Source: an uncultured Parabacteroides sp. (GTDB taxonomy: Bacteria; Bacteroidota; Bacteroidia; Bacteroidales; Tannerellaceae). Taken from it: a stretch of DNA of 13,248 bases. Of the stretch, positions 8,184 to 13,248 are shown in pieces. The notes under the pieces are model-generated. The model had not been told where the DNA came from and searched no databases. It saw nothing but the letters and a program-made list of their open reading frames with translations. Each line of letters begins with the position of its first letter. Position 1 is the first letter of the stretch. The stretch is taken from the NCBI GenBank assembly GCA_937890135.1, contig CALBYC010000154.1, positions 1 through 13,248 on the forward strand, written 5' to 3'. The translations under genes were made by a program, and so were the position numbers.

Positions 8184-10379
8184 TTATTTGTCGTAAATTA
8201 GGGAGATGTCGTCGATAGTTAGGACGCTGCCACTATGATAATCACCTTCCGACACTTTCCCTTTTAGATTTTCTGTTTCTTCACTTTCATTCTCAGAGCA
8301 GGCTGAAGATGATGAAAAAACGACATACATATGAGTTATATAATATTCTTTATAATCAGGATTATACTCTATAGAAATACTCATTTCTTTATAAGAGTCC
8401 ACATTTTCTCCTTTAACTAATTCCCCATATCCTATCCGTTTAACATCATTAGCATCATCCCTATTCTCCAAGACAATCCATGCTTTAAAAGAATCACCAG
8501 AATATGGGCTGTATTTGAAATATGCATTTAGTGTTGTAGGACGAGAACCATATTTCATCCCATAATTATAACTTTCAGGTCCTTTCTTATGAGTAAAGTC
8601 ATAAGTTCCAATAAATAATTTTCCAGCAGATACATGATAAATTATATTTGTTGTATTACCCAAATTATTATCCCATCCGACTGTACGTAACGCAGCCGCA
8701 TATCCTCTATTACCACGACCAACTTCTCTATAAGTTGAAGGATTTAAATTATACGTAGATTTAATATTTGGATTTCCTTCAAACGTCTTTTTATTTACAC
8801 ATGCCCATATATTGCTATTAGGACTATAACTCGTTACATTTATAGATGTCCAAAATGTGGCTCCAAGAATTAATTTTCTAGTAGAAGAATTCCAATCCTC
8901 CATATCTCCATTCTCCAAAACGATTTCAGGATATGTCTTAACCTCTTTATCCCTTACTAATCCCAAACAGACAGAACGGGCTTGATAAGTCTTACCCGGA
9001 GTTAAACCCTTAATGGCTTCATCTTTTGACGAAGCAATCCAAGTCTTGCCTCCGTCTTCAGAATATTCAAAAGAAACGTTCCTATTAAATAGTTCCTTAT
9101 CTCCTGATTTATAAACAAGAGTTGGGGTAAACTCTTTTGTCCATGTATCGCCGGGATAAACTTCCAAGCCAAAATCTATTTTTTTTGTTATCAGTTTATA
9201 CGACGACGATTCATTCGAACGTTTATTGGCAGTCGCGACCACATTCTCCAATGACAAAGTTGCATCGGACCCATCTTCATTCGCTTTGACAGAGATTGTG
9301 GCATCCGTAAAGTCAATGGATGGATTTAGCCCCCCAATGGCAGGCAGAGCAATTCCTTTATCCTTAAAGGACTGTTTTTGCTCTTCCGTCATTTTTGAAA
9401 GTTGATAATCACCTTCGAGTTCCGGATCGCCCTTCACCGAAAATGCCAGCTCATCCAAGCCATACCCTTTGGCCAAATTAATGTTAAGCTTTGCCGTTCG
9501 CTTTACGGTAGCTCCCTCCAACCGATAAAGAGTAGTCTTATCCACCTCGTCAAATCCTTCGGTTTCCAGCTTCGGTTTCGGTAGCCACTCCAACGGAATC
9601 GTCTCTTGGATGTCCACCCGGTTAATCTCCACTTTCGACACATTCACCTTCAACCCGGCTTCCGTCTTTGTCATGGTCAGAACAATCTTGCAATGCTTGC
9701 CGGCGGCAAAGTTGGCGGGATCGGTCAAACAATCGTCTTGGAGCGGGAATGTATAGGGCTTCCCTGTTTCTTTCACCGTCCCTATGAACGTGAAAGTCGG
9801 GATTGTGCCGGCACGGTAATAGGCACTTGTGCCGTTGTCCTTGATTTCGACCGGAGCGACATAGTCATGGTTATCATCCTCTTTTACCGACACTTCCACC
9901 CGGTAGTCGGAAAAGTCCGCTGTGAAATCCTGCCCCTCGGGCTGCTCTCCGAAAACGACAGAAGTCAATGCGTTCGCCACTTTGCATGGTATACTTGCCG
10001 AGGTCATCTTGCCCTCTTCCACTTCCTTCGTTATCTCTCCTTTATAATAGGGGTCATCCAACGCCAAGGCCGGATTGGTACCGTATTCCGCCGTCAGGCA
10101 GTATCTCCCTGCCGGAGTGTTCACCCGAAGCCCTTCTTTGTAATTCCCATCATAATATTTCAAGGTTAGAGCGGCATCGTTCACCACCTTCAACTTGAAT
10201 TTCTCTTTCAAAGGCTCGCCCAAAACAGCAGGGGTCGCCTTCGTCGTCACCTCCACATCGTTCGTCAAGGAGATAAGGAATCCTGTCCCGCCTTCCCGAG
10301 CGGAATCCTCCTCGTCTTGGCAACCTGCCATGGCAAGTGCCAAAATCCATAATCCGATTAAATGAATATATCTGTTCAT
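8184..10379 (-). CDS. DUF4493-Fn3-PCMD domain surface lipoprotein
   Basis: This 731-residue lipoprotein has lipobox AMAGC with C20, followed by QDEED, a strong surface-export-type acidic run. Domains: DUF4493 (about 33-265), an unassigned beta region (about 270-400), an Fn3-like domain (about 405-480, ending near GLTPGKTYQARS) and a C-terminal PCMD domain (about 485-731, opening with LENGDMEDW and closing with LTIDDISL). PCMD means putative carbohydrate metabolism domain, a Bacteroidetes jelly-roll family of unproven function. The gene begins 3 bases after its upstream partner. Base composition changes inside the gene: the first 400 codons are near 50% GC, while from about codon 400 onward the DNA is mostly 30-40% GC with many AT-ending codons. 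This suggests the PCMD end came from elsewhere. The reading frame is intact. Confidence 0.8.
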   Translation of the reverse strand: MNRYIHLIGLWILALAMAGCQDEEDSAREGGTGFLISLTNDVEVTTKATPAVLGEPLKEKFKLKVVNDAALTLKYYDGNYKEGLRVNTPAGRYCLTAEYGTNPALALDDPYYKGEITKEVEEGKMTSASIPCKVANALTSVVFGEQPEGQDFTADFSDYRVEVSVKEDDNHDYVAPVEIKDNGTSAYYRAGTIPTFTFIGTVKETGKPYTFPLQDDCLTDPANFAAGKHCKIVLTMTKTEAGLKVNVSKVEINRVDIQETIPLEWLPKPKLETEGFDEVDKTTLYRLEGATVKRTAKLNINLAKGYGLDELAFSVKGDPELEGDYQLSKMTEEQKQSFKDKGIALPAIGGLNPSIDFTDATISVKANEDGSDATLSLENVVATANKRSNESSSYKLITKKIDFGLEVYPGDTWTKEFTPTLVYKSGDKELFNRNVSFEYSEDGGKTWIASSKDEAIKGLTPGKTYQARSVCLGLVRDKEVKTYPEIVLENGDMEDWNSSTRKLILGATFWTSINVTSYSPNSNIWACVNKKTFEGNPNIKSTYNLNPSTYREVGRGNRGYAAALRTVGWDNNLGNTTNIIYHVSAGKLFIGTYDFTHKKGPESYNYGMKYGSRPTTLNAYFKYSPYSGDSFKAWIVLENRDDANDVKRIGYGELVKGENVDSYKEMSISIEYNPDYKEYYITHMYVVFSSSSACSENESEETENLKGKVSEGDYHSGSVLTIDDISLIYDK

Positions 10380-10382
10380 AAT

Positions 10383-12056
10383 TTATTCGTAAACTAATTC
10401 CATTTCGTCCAACCACAACGTGCTGCCTTCCCCGCCGATGAAGTAATCGCCATATTTGCTGGCGGATGCCACCACGACGATCATCTTCGGCGTGCGGTTG
10501 GTCACACGGTAGGTCAAGGGTATCGTGACCTGCTGATAGCCCGATGTCGTCTCCCCCCTGAGGAATTCCCCGTAAGCGATGATGTTCTTGTCGTTCTTGT
10601 CGAAGAGTTGGCGGGTAGCCGGATTCGTCCGGATCTCATACGGTTCGGACTTGTCGGACAAGGCGATATAGACATGGCACGTGTCGGGACGGTCTCTCAG
10701 TTGCGACAGGCTTCCGACATCATCCCCGATCCTGTTTATCGGGGAAGAGGTGTATTTATAGTAAAACCGCAAGGCTGTCGGGAAAGAGGTAAACGGGCGG
10801 CCGAACTTCAAGACGCCGTTAAGCCCGTCCAAGGCGAAATCTCCGGTAAAGATATTGCCTGCGCCCAACTTGATGATGGCATTCTTCGATTCCAACAAGG
10901 CCGCCTTGCCTTTCACGCTGGCATCGGTAGGGGACGTGAGGTTGCCGATAAATTGAGCGGAACCGCTGTTGCCTGTTCCCCAAAAGGCGTTGGCGCCGGA
11001 AGCGCACGGGATCCATTGTTTGCCTTCCTGGTGCCATTTTTCAAAGCTGCCGTTCTCCAAGGCGACGGCCCTTACCGTGGAGAAGGATTGGCTTGTCCCG
11101 TTCGCGCCATCCACATTGACCCGGTACTGGTAGTCCGTGCCCGGGGTCAATCCTTTCAGCGTGGCGGAGAAGTTCGTTCCTTTGACGGAGACATCCGATG
11201 CGGGAAGCTTTGTCCACCTCGCATCGGCTTGTTTCTTATATTCCACTTCGGGGGTCTTCCCGCTTTGGATGCTTCCGCTCAAACTTGCTTGCGTGCACAT
11301 CGGGAAAACGGAAGAGGAGCCGGCCGATCCGGATTCGTCATGATAGACATATACCGTCCACTTCGTGGATGTCTCTTCCCATGCATGGGAAACATAGAAG
11401 GTCCGGGCGGAGGAGAAATCACGGACATTGAGCGGGTTGGGTTCCACGCTTCCATATTTTCCGCCCAAGTTCATTTCCGACACGGTGATGTTTGTCAAAT
11501 CCTGGTCGGCAGCCACGTAGATGATCACGTTATGGCTGTTGGCATCTATCACCGCATTGCCCACCTGGCCCGATATGTTGATGTCCCGCTGGATGATTTG
11601 CTTGACGGAGACCTTCCAGACATAGTCCTGATAGGTTCGCAACGTGAAGTTCACGTCCTTGGAGAAGTTCATCCGGGTGTTGGACAAGACGGAAATGCTG
11701 TCCAACGAGGCGAATCCTTCCTTGGGGAATTTGGCGTAGTCGACGCATGCGGCCGAGTCGGGAATCAGTTGCGACTGTTTGGTAATTTGGAGGCGAGTGA
11801 TTTTCAATTTGGTCACGTCCACTGAATCGTTCACATACAACTGGACTGTCCGGTCGTTCTTATTGATTTCCGCCGCCTCGAAAGCTTCCGATTCCGCCCC
11901 GCGCTGTCCCTCCACTTCGATGCTCTCGATTTGCGCCTCGATGATGGGGTAAGGAATGTCGTTTTCGATGGCGCAGGTCGCAAGCCCGAACAAGGCGATT
12001 CCTGCAGCCAAGGCCATTTGGATGGATTTCCCTATATATCTCTTTCTATTTTTCAT
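10383..12056 (-). CDS. PCMD domain surface lipoprotein with tandem Ig-like repeats
   Basis: This 557-residue lipoprotein has a long basic n-region and lipobox GLATC with C28, followed by AIEND. The mature part begins with two related Ig-like units of about 85 residues (about 66-152 and 158-240). Both contain a VQLYV/VIIYV strand and end in a WKVSV/WTVYV strand. An Fn3-like domain (about 252-330, with GLTPGTDYQYRV) and a PCMD domain (about 333-557, opening LENGSFEKW and ending WLDEMELVYE) follow. The Fn3-PCMD half matches the architecture of the downstream gene. The ATG at 12056 is preferred because the internal M14 would remove the basic residues of the signal. It is the second gene of the operon, 12 bases after the barrel gene and 3 bases before the next. 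Function unknown; sugar or protein binding at the surface is plausible. Confidence 0.8.
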   Translation of the reverse strand: MKNRKRYIGKSIQMALAAGIALFGLATCAIENDIPYPIIEAQIESIEVEGQRGAESEAFEAAEINKNDRTVQLYVNDSVDVTKLKITRLQITKQSQLIPDSAACVDYAKFPKEGFASLDSISVLSNTRMNFSKDVNFTLRTYQDYVWKVSVKQIIQRDINISGQVGNAVIDANSHNVIIYVAADQDLTNITVSEMNLGGKYGSVEPNPLNVRDFSSARTFYVSHAWEETSTKWTVYVYHDESGSAGSSSVFPMCTQASLSGSIQSGKTPEVEYKKQADARWTKLPASDVSVKGTNFSATLKGLTPGTDYQYRVNVDGANGTSQSFSTVRAVALENGSFEKWHQEGKQWIPCASGANAFWGTGNSGSAQFIGNLTSPTDASVKGKAALLESKNAIIKLGAGNIFTGDFALDGLNGVLKFGRPFTSFPTALRFYYKYTSSPINRIGDDVGSLSQLRDRPDTCHVYIALSDKSEPYEIRTNPATRQLFDKNDKNIIAYGEFLRGETTSGYQQVTIPLTYRVTNRTPKMIVVVASASKYGDYFIGGEGSTLWLDEMELVYE

Positions 12057-12068
12057 GCTGAACCATTT

Positions 12069-12818
12069 TTAGAGGTAGAACGTCATACCGATATTGATAG
12101 AAAACAGATTGATCTTGAAGTTGCCGGACGAAACACGGTGGTGTCCCTCCTCTACTTGGTTGGTCTTCTGGTCTACCCACTTGAAGTCGAATCCCATCAC
12201 GCCGACCGACACTTCCACGGCGGACCAGTCCGTGATGAACGCAGTCAATCCGGGAGCGAATCCTACCTGGAGGCTGTGGGTCGTCTGGAAAGTCCCGTCG
12301 TAGGTTTTCCCTGTCCCGGTGGAGTTCTTCCCGGTTCCATAGCCGTATGTCAACCGGGCCTCGTTGAACAAGCCGAAGATTTTGCTTCTGCCGATCGGCA
12401 TATAGGTGCGAAGGAAACCGGACGCCTGGTACTTGTGCTCCAGGTAGTAAAGGTTGTCCAGCCCGATGTTGAAGTCTTCTCCCAAATTCAACTCGAAGTT
12501 CTTCAAGTCGAGGTAGTCGCGGTTGTAAGTGAAACGGAAGCCGGCGGCAATGTTGTTGCGGAAGAAATAACCGGCATAGGGGCTGATGCTGAAATCATAC
12601 CCTTTGCCTTCCACATTCTTCAGCACCAAGAAGTTCAAGTTCCCTTCGTCATGTTCGGAATAAGAGACAGCACCTCCCACCATCCATGTCCCTTTCGGGA
12701 TGAAGACGGCTTCCTGGATGTCGCGGTCGATACGTTGCATCGCCCGGCTTCCCCTCTGCGCAGTGGCGCATCCTATCGTAGCTGCGCAGAGCAGCATAAT
12801 CGTTAAAAATCTTCTCAT
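12069..12818 (-). CDS. Small outer-membrane beta-barrel protein
   Basis: This 249-residue protein has an export signal (residues 1-20, probable cut after ATA; C17 is a poor lipobox). The mature chain alternates hydrophobic and polar residues with many aromatics. I can pick out about eight amphipathic strands, near 42-54, 73-85, 88-100, 130-141, 146-160, 181-193, 198-212 and 232-248, with charged loops between. The last strand ends in GMTFYL, close to the usual aromatic C-terminus of barrels. This fits an 8-stranded barrel, which is too small for a solute channel like SusC. It is the first gene of a four-gene operon with three lipoproteins, so an anchor or assembly partner role is plausible. 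A terminator-like hairpin ends only 11 bases before the start codon. Confidence 0.78.
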   Translation of the reverse strand: MRRFLTIMLLCAATIGCATAQRGSRAMQRIDRDIQEAVFIPKGTWMVGGAVSYSEHDEGNLNFLVLKNVEGKGYDFSISPYAGYFFRNNIAAGFRFTYNRDYLDLKNFELNLGEDFNIGLDNLYYLEHKYQASGFLRTYMPIGRSKIFGLFNEARLTYGYGTGKNSTGTGKTYDGTFQTTHSLQVGFAPGLTAFITDWSAVEVSVGVMGFDFKWVDQKTNQVEEGHHRVSSGNFKINLFSINIGMTFYL

Positions 12819-12829
12819 GTATACTACCT

Positions 12830-12863
12830 AAAAAACCGGGAAAGGGCAGAAACCCCTCCCGGT
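12830..12863 (-). terminator. Terminator hairpin between the PCMD remnant and the barrel gene
   Basis: On the minus strand a stem with seven outer base pairs (12863-12857 with 12841-12835), a small asymmetric bulge and three inner G-C pairs closes a 6-base loop. A run of six T (12835-12830) follows directly. It begins 26 bases after the stop of the PCMD remnant. The T run ends 11 bases before the ATG of the barrel gene, leaving little or no room for a separate promoter. It could therefore be an attenuator or partial terminator rather than a clean boundary. Confidence 0.75.
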
Positions 12864-12889
12864 CGAGTTATGAATCTTATTTCTTAAAG

Positions 12890-13159
12890 TTATTCTATTG
12901 CAGGTTCGCCCTCATAGTCTAACTCAAAATTGTCTATATACATCTGGCTGCCCGAACTACCTGTAAAAAAGTCTCCGTACATACTTGCGGAAGCAACAAC
13001 TATGATGTATTTGGGTTTACGAGTCAAATCCCTATATTTCAGCTTAATCGTAAATGGAGTATAAGTTGCTGCACCTTTAGATTCCTCCTCTGAAAGAGTT
13101 CCATACGCTATCACATGAGGATTGTTTTTTGAAAAATCTTTGTAGTATTTGATATAGCT
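12890..13159 (-). pseudogene. 3' remnant of a PCMD domain lipoprotein gene
   Basis: This reads as the last 89 residues of a PCMD domain and ends with TAA. The part after residue 15 (VIAYG, KPKYIIVVASASMYGDFF, MYIDNFELDYE) aligns clearly with residues about 490-557 of the intact PCMD lipoprotein (IIAYG, TPKMIVVVASASKYGDYF, LWLDEMELVYE). The homologous frame continues upstream of the GTG at 13114 to about 13159, where it meets an in-frame TAA (13162-13160). No reading frame beyond continues the domain. The signal peptide and at least two thirds of the domain are therefore missing. A short product from GTG 13114 (74 residues) is possible but would be a fragment. DNA of the remnant is more AT-rich than the neighbouring intact PCMD gene, so it is not a recent copy of it. 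Its own terminator is still present. Confidence 0.75.
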
Positions 13160-13247
13160 TTATAAATAAAAACACAATAAAGGTTAAAATGATTAATGTT
13201 ACAATAATAAACATTAACCAAGAAAAGAAATTAAATTGACTAGAAAA
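13077..13247 (-). CDS. Possible membrane-protein ORF entering from the right edge
   Basis: A minus-strand frame is open from the window edge to a TAA at 13079-13077. Its first 30 or so residues include a long hydrophobic stretch (about 13229-13158; core MFIIVTLIILTFIVFLF) followed by KLYQILQRFFKK, the pattern of a membrane helix with a basic cytoplasmic flank. From about 13160 the frame runs through the PCMD remnant out of register, so the last 26 or so residues are junk relative to PCMD. An internal ATG lies at 13214. It could be the cut end of a membrane protein gene joined to the remnant, or simply AT-rich DNA that happens to read as hydrophobic. I cannot decide without the flanking sequence. 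Confidence 0.3.
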   Translation of the reverse strand, partial: FSSQFNFFSWLMFIIVTLIILTFIVFLFIKLYQILQRFFKKQSSCDSVWNSFRGGI

Positions 13248-13248
13248 T

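Noticed and set aside
10608..11825. Long open frame (405 codons) on the + strand inside the PCMD lipoprotein gene
   Set aside because: It lies wholly antisense to a gene with a clear signal peptide and recognisable domains. Its translation is rich in R, G and H with no domain or signal, typical of a shadow frame of GC-richer DNA.
11931..12806. 291-codon + strand open frame antisense to the barrel gene
   Set aside because: It spans the boundary between two convincing minus-strand genes and has no coherent protein features.
12801..12835. Promoter directly before the barrel gene (TTTC, then TAGTATAC 26 bases later)
   Set aside because: Several mismatches to TTTG/TAnnTTTG, and transcription would begin at or inside the start codon.
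13112..13162. A simple frameshift or point stop in an otherwise intact PCMD gene at the right edge
   Set aside because: All three minus-strand frames beyond 13160 lack the expected upstream PCMD residues, so the homology is physically lost rather than shifted.

Overview
The window looks like chromosomal DNA of a gut-type Bacteroidales bacterium (Bacteroides, Parabacteroides or a relative; I cannot fix the genus). Reasons: signal-peptidase-II lipoproteins with acidic residues right after the lipid cysteine, GH2 enzymes and a DUF4964/DUF4965/DUF1793 (GtaA-like) protein, the Bacteroidetes-typical domains DUF4493 and PCMD, weak Shine-Dalgarno signals, and GC near 45-50% by eye. No tRNA, rRNA, CRISPR array, integrase or transposase is visible. 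Family names were assigned by reading motifs; no search was run.

Left part (1-7267), glycan breakdown. A terminator (56-98) closes something upstream of the window. A 960-residue GH2 lipoprotein follows on the + strand (294-3176). It converges, across a near-perfect bidirectional terminator (3221-3266), on a minus-strand pair: a DUF4965/GtaA-like lipoprotein (7267-5177), then a 603-residue GH2 with a type I signal peptide (5145-3334). All three are exported. Both GH2 enzymes keep the acid/base and nucleophile glutamates. No SusC/SusD pair, sensor or sigma/anti-sigma gene is in view, so the substrate cannot be read from context.

Right part (7489-12818), an uncharacterised surface operon. Four minus-strand genes are packed with gaps of 12, 3 and 2 bases: a small outer-membrane beta-barrel (12818-12069), a lipoprotein with two Ig-like repeats, an Fn3-like domain and a PCMD domain (12056-10383), a DUF4493-Fn3-PCMD lipoprotein (10379-8184) and a DUF4493-only lipoprotein (8181-7489). 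A strong terminator (7431-7469) ends the operon. The three lipoproteins carry acidic residues after the lipid cysteine, as expected for export to the cell surface. This is the best candidate here for an undescribed system, probably a surface-exposed binding or adhesive complex; that role is inference.

Right edge (12819-13248). Upstream of the operon lies the 3' remnant of another PCMD gene (12890-13159), followed by its own terminator hairpin, which ends only 11 bases before the barrel gene's start codon. PCMD homology stops abruptly near 13160. Beyond it is very AT-rich DNA whose minus strand reads as a hydrophobic, probably membrane-spanning segment that runs out of frame into the remnant. 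This looks like a recombination junction. The 3' half of the DUF4493-PCMD gene is similarly AT-rich while its 5' half is not, so the PCMD modules appear to have been exchanged or replaced in this locus.
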